Program-made: the position numbers and the translations under genes
Shown: positions 9,493-24,400 of the stretch, in pieces
Numbering within the stretch: position 1 is the stretch's first letter
How the letters are laid out: each line of letters opens with the position of its first letter
NCBI RefSeq assembly: GCF_028389875.1
Contig: NC_084671.1
Span: 27,063,083-27,127,082 of the forward strand
Direction of reading: 5' to 3'
Length of the DNA stretch: 64,000 bases
From: Rhea pennata
Lineage: Eukaryota > Chordata > Aves > Rheiformes > Rheidae
Notes under the pieces: model-generated
Told to the model about the DNA's origin: nothing
Databases searched by the model: none
The model's input: only the letters and a program-made list of their open reading frames with translations

Positions 9493-12400
9493 TTTACACC
9501 TGTATAAAGCCTTCTGGTCCTCCAGTGTAAATATTTACAGGTTCTTAACTATTCTCTATGGAAAAATGTAGTTTTATTTCCACTTCTTGGCCTCCCTAGC
9601 CCACTACTCACGAAGGCAAGTTGGATATTCCCAGGGGCGGGGATGTGTCTCATCCTGTGTGGGGGTGGCCTGAGCCCCCTCTTTTCTCCTTGGCAGATGC
9701 TCTGAGCATTGGGTGGTGCTCCATGCCTGCTGTCCTTTCTTTTCAAAAACCTGTGGAATCCCATCCCTTGGGAATCCCTTCCTTACCTTTTGAGTTGTTT
9801 TCCACATCTTCTGAAGTTTAAATGAAGAGTTTTCCCAGAAACAAACATCTTGGGCAGTCTCTTTGTCTCAGCTAACATCTGCAATTCTTCTCATTGTCCA
9901 TTAATGTCAATAGATTCTAGAGCTGCCTTTCAGTTTTTCTGTGATCGAAGAACAAAATGCATGGGTAAGAGGTGACTATGTAACTGTAGAATATGTCTCT
10001 GCACTTAGAGATCATGAAGTTATCTTTTAAAGACAACAAAATACCAGCGTGTTTTACAATAGCTTTCTTCTATGTTTGCCAGTTTGATTCCTGCCTTTCA
10101 TTATAAGAGATTTTATGCTGCTTCTCCTCATGAATTTTTCGTAGGTCCCTATTATGGTCGTTTTATCATGCAGCTTTTTGAGATCCTCCTTTTCCGGTGG
10201 TACTTGGGTATGTCCTTTATGGATTCACTTTGGATCAGCTTCTTTTGGATTCTGTTCTTCCTACCATTTGGATTTTGGTACCATGAAGACCACATGGCAG
10301 TATCTTTGAGGCTGAGCTTTATGGAGGAACTATTTCTTCTCAAATAAATGCTCTGAGGTTTGGAGAGATTGTAAGGGGTTGTCTGTCAGGACAGATTTGA
10401 AGAAGGTGTTTTTTAACAGTGGATCAGAGTTATTCTAGTTGTTGAAATAACAGATGCTGCTGTTTTGAAACTGCTGAAGGAGTTGCACAAGAAGATGCAT
10501 TCCCTTAGACTTAGACTTTTTCAAGTTAAAGATCTGACAGGATTTGTGCCTGTGAAGAGTACAGAGAAAAAGGAGGAAAAAGTTACGGGACAGACTTGGG
10601 TGGTAAGCCATGTTGGTGATGCTCTGGTTAAGATCCTAATTCTGAGACTCTATCTGTGACACTAAGCAAATCCCATGTGAAGGATTTGTTATTTCTCAAA
10701 TATGGGTGGAGGGATGTGATACAGTCCAGTTTAGAATAGCGTATGACATCTGTAACAAATTCTGTCAGTCCAAGATTCTCCTCAGGCAGAAAAGAACAAC
10801 TTTTCCCTTCTTCCTTTGACTTCAATATATCTGAAAAAGGTATTGAACCTGGAATGAACTGATACTAGGGGGAGGTGGGGAGAAGAGGATTCAAGTCCTG
10901 TCAGAAATGTCTGTCAGAAGCTTTACCAAGTGTTCTGCATCACTCACTGAGAATATTTGGATCACAAGATGTACTGTTTTTCCTGCATTCTGACTGAAAA
11001 TACTGATGACCTAGATTTTTATTTTGATTGATGGAACTGTATGAATATCAAGGACAAGAGAATCAGCTGTCTTGAGAGGGTTTGTTTCTTCAGATTGTCT
11101 TCAGGTGCAGTAATTCTGTTCTTCACCCAGTATTAAGGAAATGTGGAAGAATAACTTGAGTTTAGGGCTTTTCTTTTATTGCACTCTTGTACATTTTAAG
11201 GAAATCCAACTTCTGAATTAGGTTTTATAAAGGTAAAATATAGCTAAATATTTTTCAAACTTGAAAATCATGTCAATCCAGTTGACATCTTGTAACTTGA
11301 GAAGGTTTCTGGTTACATATGCTGAAAGGATCTGAATGATCAAATCTCTTATTTTCCTTTCCTTCTCTTTGTTTCTCCAGACAATGAAGTCTTACCTGCT
11401 TAGGAGCTTTTTCCTTTTTCTCCTCATGGGAAAACTGAGAAACCATTTCTCTTTTGTCTGGTATTGCTGTATGTAGCTCCACTGTTCTATTTCAAAATCC
11501 CAAGTTTCCTGCAGAACTACTTTTCACATCATTTCTATCGTCATATTCATTTGAGCTTTAATACTAGGTACACGTGAAGAAGTAAGTGCTTGTACCTTCC
11601 AATAAATCATTAATTTTGAGATTATTAGAAGAATGGCTACTGGCTTTTACTGTACCTGATTGAGAGCTGTTTAAAATGTATAAGGCCATTTCTGCATATC
11701 CACATCTGTGTGGAAGTGTGCATATTTATCTTTCTATTTACTATCCTTTTAACTGAGCCAGTTTGATACAGACATAGTTTTCTTCTGTAAACCTAAACAG
11801 TACATTATGCTTATGCTGGAGAAGTCTTATGAGTTTGCTTTGTGTCTACCTAAGTGTGGTTGTAAACCTTTTGCCTTCCACACATTCTTCTGTAGTTCAC
11901 ATTTTCTCAAAATACACTTTTAAGACTGCATTCTGCTGGGTCAGCAATAATGTCTGGTAGGCAGCTATTGAATATATTCAGTGTTAACAGTGTATAGATT
12001 ACCTCAAACCAGTATTGTAGGGGATTAAATACTGCATTGTCTCAGAAGTTCTCTTAAATGTTTTGCCATTATTGGCAGAAAAACAGAACATGGATAACTT
12101 TGTAAATTCCTCTAGTGTTGTAGAAGCTTCATCTATCCCGTGATTATTGCTGCAGCAACATCCTGTGCTTTGTAGCATAGCAGTATTTTTTTTATTATTA
12201 TTTATTTTCTAAATAATTCTAGGTGGTGATCTTTAGACTGTCATTTCTGTCATTTGCTTTTCACTCTCTGAAGCTGAGACCCACTTTGTTTACGTGCAAG
12301 ACTGATACCTATTTTGGCCTGCTAATTTACTTGCTTGTCGAAGGCTCTTTGAAGAGGCAGTTCGTCATGCTTACCGTTATCCTGGTGTCTTCGAGGAGGA

Positions 12401-15400
12401 GACGTGTCATTTTACAGAGCTATGTAATTCCCTCTCAGGGGCGGTTTTTGAAAGGAGCCTTCTTCCAGACAAATCTGACTTGCTCAGTGTCCAAACTGGT
12501 TCTCATCGTGCTGTTCCTCAGCAGTCAAAGGGTATCATCTTTTAAGACGCTGGATTAGTCAGCATCATGCTGCACTGAGGATTCTCGTGCTACTGCTGCT
12601 TCTGTCCATTCTGGATCAGCTTAATCCAGTCAGCTGGAGTTGCCAGATCAGCATTTTCCAGACTTGGGTGGGCTGTTTCCATTTTCAGGAAAACGAAAGA
12701 TATGGCCTGTAGAAATGCCACTGTCACGGAAGAACCAATTTTCCCATTGAGCGTGTCATCACTGTAGTGGAAAGACTAGTATAGATCTATATGATACACT
12801 TAAAATGTTTTATGTGCTTTCTATGATTTTGAGTGTTTGAGAATTAATGTTGTTGATATGAGGAGTATAACAGTTGACATATAGGTCAGAATGTGTGGAC
12901 CATTTTGCATCTGACAGCTACTGTTTTAGGGTCCATGCAGGCTCAGATTGACAGCTCTGCAGTGGTTATGCTCAAATATTTTGAAGACTTTTTAAAATGA
13001 GAATGATATTTTGGTACAACTAAGATACAACTGGGCCTTCACAGGATATCCTTTTGTAGGTTTTGAATGTAAAGCTATGTATGTGTTAAAAGTTCTTTAA
13101 AAGGGCAATAGATTTGTACTTGCATTTGACTCAGGATGTTCTGTGCTGCTTGCTGGTTTCTGTCTTCTTCAAATAGAAGATACAAGAAGAGTAGTAACAA
13201 ACCAGAAAAGAAAGTTTTCATGTTCAAGTAGTTAACTGATTTCCCAGAGTTTACCTTATATCTCTTTTATAGTTGGTTGTTTTGAAATTAGTTGGGAATA
13301 CTTCAAACTGTGTGCATTTGTCACATGCAGTTTTTTCATTTGTGTATTCTTGGATTTGAAAAAAAAATGTGCCAGGCCCATGTTCAGATGATTGTATAAT
13401 AGTATCTTGTATTTCTCAGCTATGGCAATTGGAATGAGAGCATCAGTGCAGTGTTCCGCACATGCCTGCAGGGAAAGCTGCGTGAAATGTAAGAGGCAGC
13501 TTCATGGAGTGGGAAGAGAAGAAATTCCCATCTCAGTTCTAATGGAGCAACAGGTACCCCCTTCAGATAGTTACACAGAGGCTACTTCTGCCTCTTATTC
13601 TTCCTGTCCTGTCGAACAAACCTACTTTAAGACTAAATAATGAACGTTCTGCATCCAAAATATATACAGTCACAATCAGTCTTGTAATGGACACCTCCAG
13701 ACCTAAATTTGCTGCGGGAGCCGTGCCTTATTCTTAGAATATTAGCTTGTCTTAGCTTCCACCAGAGGGGCCCTGTGGAAACAGAACAGTTTTTAGAGGA
13801 TTGTTGCTGTTGTACTTTGTATATTTTTGATCTAGTCTGATGCCTCCTAAGCTTGGTGCTTTCTAGTAAATGTGAAAATCTTTCAGATGCAATGGGGAAT
13901 TTCCAGTTCTAGTTGACTAAGAAGTGATGTCTTTTATTGAAGTGTTGTTTTTATGTACTATCATTCGTGTGTTGTGGCTTGTAAAGTGAAAGCCGTTTCT
14001 TTAGATTGGACAATCCAACAGAGGAGTCTGAGCGGGTTTAGGTGAAGCTGAGAGGGAGCTGGGAGCAGTGCTCTGCGAGATTTCTTCCTTTCAAGAGATA
14101 AGCTGAGGAACATAATAGCTAGACAAGTCTTTCAGAATGGTAGAGGATGAAGGTGAAATTTAGGGGGCTCAGACATCATTACTGCATCAAGTACTGCTCT
14201 GTAAAGAGTGCTTTTAATTATAATAGATCTTGTAGTATGAGGTAGAAGAGAGTAGAAACAGAGGGAAGAGCAAGAAATATGTACTCCTGTTACAGAATCA
14301 GGATTTCTCTCTTTTTTTCTCCTTTCTTTATAATGTAGCAAAAGGTACAAATGCATAATACTGTTTAGGGGTTATGTACTGTACTAAAATTTAGAGATGA
14401 GGCGAAGCTTTTAGGAAATAAGGCATAGCTGTTACGTTTGGCTAGAAGTCTTCAGGCTAATATGGTTGTTTAATACTTCAAACCTTGAGATTGCCCCTCT
14501 GAGCCTATGACAGTCAGAGGTTTGGCAATAAATTGTTTATCAGTGCATCTTTTCAGGAGGGTGTGAAGTTACTTTTCTCTGAAAAACCTGTTCTGGTGCC
14601 AACTTCAGAGCAGTCATACTGCTGCTATGATTATTTCAGAAACAGTCTGTCTTTTTTTGCCCATGGGAATAGGAAGGTAACAGGAGGGCTAGCTGGTTAA
14701 ATTACTCACTAAAAATACTTCAGATGTGCATTGTCTAAAATCTTCAATAACTCTCTCCCATATAGAGAACAGGAGAGTTGATTTGACTCTTGATAAATTA
14801 TGGAGTTTGTCCTGCCAAACACACTGAATAAGGACATTTAGGTGTGGCTATGGAGTGTGGAGGCCACTGCATCATCTCAGCTGATAGTTATTCGGAGCTG
14901 AAAATCTGAGACTCTACTTCCATTTAGAGAAAACTTTGTAACCTAATATGTAGGAGCTATGTCAAATAAACAGCTTTTGGTGATCCTTCAGTGATTACTG
15001 GCCCAAGCTGGTGCGGACAGAGTGCCGTATAATATGAGTTCACATCGGAGAACAGCAAAGCAGCTGCTGGAAGGCCTTTCAAAGGGGTTTTTCTGCACTA
15101 AATGAAACTTAACGTTTCTCTGTGTGACGTGGACAAAATGCTTTTGGTAACGAGTGGAGAGTTTAAAATGGGAGAGTGGACTAAAACTAATAACTAGAAT
15201 TCAGAGACAATGAGTGAAAAATGGTGCTAGAAGGATGTAGTGCTGCAAAACACCTCTTAGCAAAAAGTAAATGGAATCTCCTTAAGCCAAGATTGTGGGG
15301 GATGCTGCTAAAAACTGAAGATACTACTTCATCCTGGGGAAAAAAAAAATACTTGAAGGGAAGATAATGACCAAAAAGGAATGACATAAATACATGCACT

Positions 15401-18400
15401 TGGTTTGGGTCATTTGTCTGAAGCAACACTGACAGTCTATTCTTTTTGTATAACCTGGGTGTTTTAGAATAGTTGTGATAAAAGTAATTGTTGTTCCTTC
15501 ATAAGAAATCTCTTGATTTCCAAGAGTTCCACTGAGCAGTCAGATTTCATAGTAGTTTTCCCATACCTCTGAATAATTAATTCCTGTTATGATCTAATAT
15601 TATTTAAGTAGTGGAGATTGAGGCTGAAATGCTGATGATGCAGAGCTCTAACTTTTTAATTTCAAGTGTTTACCTAATAAAAGTAGCTAAACTCCCATAC
15701 TCTGCTGAGTTCAAGCATCTGAAATTTGGGAGCTTCGTTCCTAAGGTTCTGTAAGCTATTTTTCTGCTGATTAGTGACTGCATCTAACTCATAGCACAAT
15801 TGCCAGACCCTGTGTAAAGGACAAAGAAAAGATACTTGAGACAGGTGGGAAGAGCAGTACCTCACACTTGGTCAGTAAACTGTAAGAGAATTGAAAGCAG
15901 CAAGAGTTAAATCTGCAACCAAAGACTAAGAGCCTAAGTTGTTAATATAAGCTTAATATAGAAGGCTAGCATGTGAATTGACTGATTTAAACACCTCTAT
16001 AGAAATAAAGATTTGATAGAGAGGAGACTTCCTTCTGTTGCATGCAAATGTACCAAGATCAGTGCTGGAAACTGAAGACAGGTTCAGGGTAGGAATAAGG
16101 TATGAATATTTCTAACGAAGGGTATAGATCTTTGAAACAGCTTACCTTTCTGTTTGGTAGACTTTCCTTGGCAAGAAATCGTATGACAAGGAAGGCTGCC
16201 TTTCCAAATGGACTATTTAAGTTCAGATAGGAGTTCAAGAAGTTCTTGTGGCATTGCAATACAGAGGAGGTTAGATTGAATGATAACTTTCAGTGTTATC
16301 TGCATTAAATTCTACTGTGTTGCATAGCTGTAATCATGTAATCTTATGCTATTTTTCTACAGCACTTTCATTTTATGCAAAAAATGAAGTGGGGGGACAG
16401 CAGAAGTAAGATTGGGAACCACCATGGATTTGGAGTCTCCTTGGTGATATGTTGGGGTTGTTTTAGTTGACACTGTATCTTAATTTTGCAACAGTTTGTA
16501 AGTGTTAAAGCTCAAACAAGTTGAGTAGCAATACAGTATCTCTATCTGTTACTTTTTTCTTATCTGTAGAATTACCTTTGTCCACTGATCTCTTGAATGG
16601 AATGACTAGAAGTCTTGAAACGTTTCTTCCAAATCCAATGATTAATAACAAGCTGATTTATTATTTCTATGATTTGCCTGAGCTGGAAAAAAATTTTAAC
16701 ATTTCATTCACTTGGTGAATCATATTAAACATCATTAGTAATCATATTAGCACAAATATTTCCTGCTAACAGGGTAGAAAACAACTCCTATATTGAGTAA
16801 TTAATATGTACGCAAGCTACACTAGTGTCCACATAAGATGCTTATTCTGTCAAAATAACGAAGGAGATATTTTAACATGTAAAATTTCAGTTAAATCCCA
16901 TTGTGCTTTGTTTTTCATCTACTCATTCAAAACAGGAGAGGGAGAATAGGGAAGAAGGAAGAAGAGACCAAAGCTATAGAAAGCATAGTTGCCAAATCCT
17001 CAGCTGTGCGATCAGCTTCTGACTCAAGTCCAGCCATTCCAGGTACCGTTTGCTTATATGGTACTGAAACTTAGAAACTCTTCTAAAGTTGTGACAAGCA
17101 GTTTTTATTTTAGCTATGCCCTTGCATCAGTCATTGCTACCTCAGATGCTTGCATTTGGGTTTTAAAAGCCTTTCTAGAGAGAAGCTTTACCTTGTTCTC
17201 TTGCTTGTATTTTTGTCAGTCTCTGACAGATAAATGTTCTAGTCTGACAATTCATTTTTTGGATGCTTATTCTGTGTACTTAAGTCTCTCATAGTCTTTT
17301 TCGACTATGGCTTACTAAGTCAAAGAACTGGCCTAACATGTCTGGGACTACTTTTCCTCATGTGATTGTTCATCTCATATTTGATCATCTTCTGTGTGTA
17401 GCAATCTCTTAAATGCGTTGCCTGTTCTGTTTTCAAAAGGTGTGAGATCAGAAAATGCCATATAGGCTGTTCATTCCTCTTCTGTGTAATTCCTACTGCT
17501 GCTTCTTCATCAAGTCACTCTGTCTTGTGCCATGATCTCCTGTGGTGCACTGCTGGAACAAGACTTAGAAAAACTCTCATCCTTCTGATCAGATTTCTCA
17601 AATTTCTTATATTGGTGCTTGGTTTACAGTATTTTAAAAAAAGGGGGGTGGATAAAACCAGAATCTCTCTGTGGAGTGTGTGTATCCATGGTGCTTTCTC
17701 AGGATCTTCTCCGCAGAAGGGATGCAGATATCAGGGTGTGCTAGGAGTGCTTTAGGTGTCTGCCGTTTCTCAGCTGCGAGGCTAACGCACGCCAGTACAG
17801 AGATCTGCACACTCACTGCTAGGCACCGCTAGTGTGTTTGTGGGGAAATCCCAAACTCAGAATAAACTCTGTGAAGAGTTTTATTGAACTTGAACTTTAT
17901 TTTCAGCTTATGGCATGGTTGGCAACTTAAATTGCTTCTACAATAATTTATGTTGACAGACAAGAATGCTCATTTTCTCAGTACTACTTTTCGCAATATT
18001 CATTTTAATTGGCTAGGACTTAGACTGTCTTTTACCTGCAAATTGTTGTATTTCATATTGTTTCTTGCTTATCTAGAGTGAGCTGTTTCTGGTGTTTTTA
18101 AACAAATATATGCAAATAGTCAGAATAAAAGCATATTAACTTTGTAAAAAAAAAAAAAGTTGGTGGATTAGATGGTCTTAACTTTAGTCCATCTACATTT
18201 GCTTGCAAGTGTACTTCTAAAATATTTTCCCTTAAACATCTGTATAGTGTTAATACTCTTAACAAAACTAGCATGCTTTGCATTTAAAAAGCATTATTTA
18301 TATCTAAATAATATAATTAATTGCTTCTGTGTTACTGTGTTCCAAAAGATTGTTATAGCTAGTAAACCTCACCTGCTCATAACTTCCCTCTGCACTCTCC

Positions 18401-21400
18401 CTCCACCCCCACTAAAGTCTGGTAGAAGAAAATAAATCTTTGTGCGTTTCTGGTTTCTAGTGAGTTTCATAACTTTAAACTGAATGGTCACAGGGTTAAA
18501 CTAATGAGACTATATTTTTATTTCTTCAGTAAACAGCAAGAGGTGGGAAAAAGCTGGCTTAGCACTTCAGGAAACTGCATTTCCAGGTGCTCCATTAGGA
18601 GATCTTCTCTATTTTTCATTGTTGGCAGCCTGCACATCCTGCTTGAGTGTTTGTTACGTAAATTGTTTTATTGCATTACTGCAATTGTAGGCATAAATAT
18701 CAGTTATCAGATTTTGATTCGGTGCATTAAGAATAGTAATTCAAGTTATTTCATTAAGTTTCTTTGAATTTAATTAGAATCTGACCTATGACATCTTAAT
18801 ACATGGGGTGTTGCTTGTCTACTAAAAGAAAACAAAAAAACATCTTAAGAGCTCTCTCTGTATGGAGCTTTGTGGTTTGTTGTCTGGCTGTGTAGAAAGC
18901 TACGTTTATGAGGCTGAGAAAACAGGTAGCACTAGAATGTACTGAATAGCTGTGCAAGATCCAAATTTTTCTTCTGAAGATGTTTATGCCGCACCGTTGC
19001 TCAGCAGTAGGATTGACAACCTAACTGAGAGCTTGGGACTGATTGTTGAAAAACTAAACCCATGCTTCTCCCTCTTCTGGAATTGCTGTCCTTTGGGAGA
19101 TCAGGCCTGTAATCTCTGGTTCTGGTAGACCGGTTCTTTTGAAGTTCTCATCACTTCCTAATTGTGTTTTTGCTGCTGTTTTCATCTTCCTCATTTCAAG
19201 GACTCTTTTTCACTGTGGAAAATGAGAGCTGTGGGTATGATCCCCACAGGTAAAAGAGACTATGCTTTTGGACTAAACTCTTGTGATGTTTATACCTCTT
19301 GTTCAAAATAATGATCCTTACTGATTTTCCTCTTTGGGCAGCTCATGTCTTCCTCAATCTGAAATCCCTCAAGCACGAACTTACTGTGGGAAATGATGCT
19401 TTTGAATAAGGGAGTTGCCCTCTGTTTTTCCTGTGTATACCATTCACCAGGGTCCTGATAGCCTAGGACATCACCTGGCACTACTTTTTATGGACATAAG
19501 CTTGCTGGTTAGGAAAATTTCAATAAGATTTGGTGTGTAATCGCTAGACTTTTTCTGTTGTTTGTCAAGTGCTTCATAATAACCCCCCAAAAAGCTAGTA
19601 TTATTCAATTTTGGAGTGCAGAATTTCAGGGGTACTCTTGGTTTCCACATCCTCTTGTGTCCTTTGCATTGAACAGATTCTTGTCTGTTAGTGGCGAATT
19701 GAACTAGATACCCCACAGGCTCTGTACCAGGGTTATCACAACTGATAATTTATACAAATATCCTTGCTGAGTCCTCTGCCTGACTGTCTCGGATCAGCTT
19801 ACCAATTTGAGAGTATTTTATTGACTTTTAAGTTAAATGGCTTGAACTTATCTCTGTTGGATTTTGTCAAATATCTCAAGCTTGCAAGCCACCATTGTTC
19901 ACAGCATGATCTTTCTGAGGAACTTTATGAAATATGAGAATTCTCATCTGAATCACTTCCAGATCAGGACCATGACCTTGCTAAGCCACTCAGCTCGAGT
20001 ATTATGGAACTTCACTGTGCTTTTACCACTTCTGAAAGGATCTTTAAATCAAATTCTAATAGACAGTACTTTGTTACATATTAAAAGAGTATAAAGTTAG
20101 CAAGCCATTTTATTGTAGAGTTGCTTTGAGTGGCACAAAAGGTTCTTCTGATGTCTGAATGTGTAAAATCACCTGAGCAGAGCATTAAAACATGACCATA
20201 AACAATTCATTAATTCTTCAGTGTGCTTTGCCAGTGCTTCCTCTTTTGTATCTCGAGAGGTATGAGGCTGAACTCTGATCAGTTGCCACTTTGCCTTCGT
20301 GGGTATGTGGTGTAGCCTTTCTGATGACTTTGAGAGCTGGAGTCTGAGGATAAGAGAGGTAGCCTTTTACGGGTCCCGGAGTAGCCTGAGCCTAGCTCAT
20401 CTGTTGGAACAATTTCCCTTTCTTTGAAATGTCCAGAGGTTTTTTCAGCCCTTGTTTTGGACTGACTCTTGTATTTTGCAAGCCTTCTAAAACTTCTGGG
20501 ATATTCTTGTATCAAGTCTTCAGTGTAGAAACCACTAGAGTACAATTTTTGAGTTTAATGAAACCTTCAAGACCATTCCTTAAATTTTCTTGGATTTCCA
20601 GCTTAGCCAGTCTTTTGACCTTATTTTTTTCATCTAAATCCTGTCTTGTGCTGTCTACATAATGTCACCAAAATTAGGGGAGACATAACAGGATGGTCCC
20701 ACATTTTCTACTGCTATCCAGCTGTTAAAACTGCTGAGCTAGGTAGGCAGATTCCAGTCAAGTAGTGGTTCACTTGACAAGTCAAGCGGCTTCCTGACTC
20801 TGCCTGTTTTAAGAGATCCACAGAACTGCTGCTTGGGGTTCAGTCTGCTTTAAATGGTGCTCCCCTTTTGGAGCTCCGAGATCTGTACCCAAGCTGGTAA
20901 AATAAGCCAGGCTCTATTGAGTTAAAATCCCTAGAATACCTTTCTGTGGCTAGGTGACTGCATGCAACAGGAGGGTGAGTCACATGGAGAAATACTTAAG
21001 AAAGAACTGGCAAGTACCTTTTACTAATTGAGGTTTATGAAGGTTCTGGTCTGCCTCAGTCCGGGTATTGCATACCTTCTTGCCTAAGAAATTTACTTAA
21101 CTGGAGCGAAGCGAGTCAAACAGGTCAACTGCTTGCTACGGTGGAGTTCATGCATTCAATAGTGCATAAGAATTGTAGTATTATGTTTATGCAGGGTAGG
21201 TGGGTCTTAAAGAACAGCACAGCTAGACTGAATCTCCTTTTTGCTCATAGGTAACTAGCTTGGGTGGGCTTTCACAAGAAAAGTAAGATGCAACGTTGGC
21301 CAAGGTAGGAACGCTAGAACTTCAAGTTTCTGCATTAGTGTAGAAGTGCTAGTGCTGTTTAATTTCCATTATGCTCTGAAAAATTGCTGATCAATTCTAG

Positions 21401-24400
21401 GTGATTTCCAAACTGTTATTTTTTTTTTGTTTGTTTTAATATCCTACCAGCTAAATAGTTTGACAAAAAATAACCCCAAATCTTCTTTTAGAAAGTGTTA
21501 GGCAGCCTTACTTGTAAGTGGAGCTGGTAGCTGAGCTCCGAACTTTTTCTCCTCTGTCTCAACGAGAGAGAGGTAAATGAAGGAGAGAGGATACATGAAC
21601 ATCAATCTCAATTTGCTTGAATTACTTGGTAGAGAAGAATAGAAATCAATGTTCTTAATTAGGGAAGTTAATTGGATTATGTTGTAACTCTAGTGGAAAT
21701 TTTGTATTGCACATGGGCAAAGAAGTGCATCTAGAGCTGTACTTTAGATGCTTGTCTTTGTTAAGACCAATCTTTCATTAGAATTCAGTATTTAGGGTGT
21801 AATTCAGTTGCCTAAAATAAGCATTTAGTAGTGTTTTGAATTCCCTATGGTACAGCATCTGGTCTCCAGCAGCTGCTCCGTAGGTCCTGTATCATATGTG
21901 CTAACTCTTCGCAAATCCCTCAGATACCTCAGGGCAACTGAGGTGCTACTAAACTTATGTTTAGGCAGCTGAATCTTATCCCCAGTTCGTACCTTTTTAA
22001 GAGGTAACTTTAGATATGAAGGGAGCCTTTGAAAAAGCAGACAGCAGATGAAAGCAGTGTAGTGGCAAGTTGCATATGGTTATTGGAAAATACACCGGCT
22101 GAAGCAATCACTGCGGTTCCCAAATGATTTGAAGAAAATAAGGACGCAGCCAGTGTTCATACTATTGATAGTTGTGAAATTAGTAAATTCATTAGGGTCA
22201 TGTATTTCTGTTGTTTGTTTGTAAAAGTGATCTGAGTTAGACTAGCTTTGTTCTTTGGATTTATAAAGGTTGTCACAGCTTGGAGCTTTTCCTAAAAGTA
22301 TGTCATCTTGACTTTCTGAAAGTTGTTGGTTTTCTTTCAGATTTTCTTGTTACTCATCTGTGTTCAATATGATCGAGATTAAAAAAAAAAAAAGGAAAGA
22401 AAAGAAAAAAAGAAAAGCAAGGTGGTGCTTTTTAGCATACAGCAGCAATTTTATGAGCAATAAGATTGCAAACCATGCATTTCAATAGGTGATACGCAGA
22501 ACCGTTGCTCTCTCTCCAAAATGCTCCCCTCGTTCAGTTACCGGAGTATGAATGCCTTTAATGTATTTACCCCTTACAGTGCCTCTGAGATAGGAAGACG
22601 CCTTTGTTCCCACTTAATTCTTGGGTGTCTGAGATACAGCTGCTTTGGTGTCCTGCCTGGAATCACAAAGGAAGTCTGTGGTGAAGAAGAGAGTGAATAC
22701 CTGGTCTCTGGAGACTGGAGAAAATTCCTTGTTCCTTCTTCTTTATCTTTTAACTTGTCTTTTCCTGCGCCCAGTAGAGTATTCAGTTAATACCTTGTAC
22801 TGTCAGCATTTGATTCCCAAACCAATTGATTTTTTTTCTCCTTTTGGAGGTCTAGTGAATGTATGGGCATAATGAACCAGTCTGTCTGCTTTTCCTCAAT
22901 AGTGAGACTTCTTTGTGTCTAGTGTGCATGTGAGAGAGCTTGGGGTTTTGCTTACTTGAATAAGCTGGGGCATAATGGAAGCCCAGAAGCTGTGGGGTAT
23001 TTAACCGTGGACTGTGGAAACTGTGCCTTGAAGCAATATTCAGTCCTGTAGGTGGAGCATGGAGATGTGAAAGACTACTTGATAAGCCTTCATGGAAATA
23101 GTAAATTCTATAGTTTAAGCCCTCAGTACCTCAGCATAATTTACCAGGGTTTGTTTTTCTTTCTGGATTTACAGAGATATGAAAAATGCTGTAATTGGAA
23201 ACAACAAACAAAAAGCCAACTTGATTGTTTTGGGAGCAGTTCCAAGGTATGTCCTTTGCTACTCTCCTTTTCACTGATTCACTACAGATCTGGAATAACG
23301 ATCCATAGATCACAGGCACTTTTTTGTTTTATCTTTGACAATTATAGTTTACTGCATACTTTCTTTAATGTAACTGAGAGACTTGAAATATCTGTTAAAC
23401 TCATATATTACAGAACAGGCTGGTGAGCAATGCTTTTAATTTGGAATTTCATGGAATTCTCTAAAGTAGTCTTGGTGATTTTTATTAAACTTAATGAGCC
23501 CAGGAATGAAATCTATTTTTCAACATTGCCAATATTAATGATGGATGGAAGTGCTTGTATCTTAATCCTATTCTCTAGCCAATTACCTGGTGAGTTCACA
23601 TGTGCAAATGTTTAAGGTTATGTTAAAAGTTTAATTTGAAAATAATAATAAACATCTGAGATAATTTGCTTCTCTTCTCCACCTGCTTCAGAAGATAAAA
23701 ATCATTGGTCATACTTTATTGCTGAATTACTCCTTCAGCTAATGTTAATATTTCCTGGATCCTGGTTCTACTAGTACAAATTCTACAGGTAACTATAGCT
23801 ACTGGATTGCTTACTAAAGCTTTCATTTCACCCCTCTTCTGCAGTTTCCTTTCAGCCACAGTTCGCAGTAAGGGAGAAAGTAAAACATTGAACATTACTT
23901 GTATTAGCAGTATGGGACCCTTCTCTGATCCTTTTGCTTACATGGCAACTTGGTCCCAAATTGTCCTGCCTGAGGGCAGCTTCTACTGGCTTGTCAAGAA
24001 ACGCGTTTTGTTTGCAGGCTATATCTTCTTTTCATTGGTAGCCTGAGCTCTCTGTCAAGGCTAATCTCCTAATTTCCCTAGGGATTAGCTGGGGACAGGA
24101 GAAACCCTTCAAAATCGGATGGATTATCTTCTCTTCTGACCAAATGTAAGCAGGACAAAGAGAAGACCTCAGTAAAGACTGAAAGATTGAAGTGGACATT
24201 TGCTGAATTTCATGCAAAATTTAAGTTTTTTTTTTTTTTTTTTTTGTAGGAGGCCACAAGGGATTCCTGTGACTCCCATTGATCCTTGTGATTCACATTT
24301 TGAAAGTGCCAGAGAATCTCTAACTTCCAAAACTTGATGCTACTTTTTCTGAAATTCTGTAGAACTCTATGTTCCTTCATTCTTCCTGCTTTCTGCTGTT

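Larger units (their letters stand above)
8514..23174 (+). other. ARMC8: ARMC8 intron 2 (14.7 kb)
   Basis: This is a long AT-rich intron. I recognise a TA dinucleotide repeat with poly-T at 9452-9495 and a polypurine tract at 22381-22417. A weakly repeat-like stretch lies at 21780-22010. Many short open frames occur on both strands, for example at 10072-10347, 12223-12558 and 20279-20545 (-), but none is longer than chance predicts or resembles a protein I know. No CR1 copy was recognised. Confidence 0.9.

Noticed and set aside
10072..10347. 91-codon frame rich in aromatic residues
   Set aside because: Its Phe/Tyr/Trp-rich composition follows from T-rich sequence. No homology is recognised.
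12302..12540. About 75-codon open frame on the + strand without an ATG (reads [18 protein letters not shown])
   Set aside because: It looks protein-like, but frames of this length are common by chance, no family is recognised, and it has no splice-site or conservation support.
13392..13640. 82-codon frame preceded by an acceptor-like TTTCTCAG
   Set aside because: No downstream donor or phase match to ARMC8 exons. ARMC8 exon 2 joins exon 3 directly at the protein level.
16040..16300. Weak resemblance to a CR1 3' end (AGGTTAGATTGAATGATAAC)
   Set aside because: The match is limited to one phrase, and the rest lacks the expected CR1 order of motifs.
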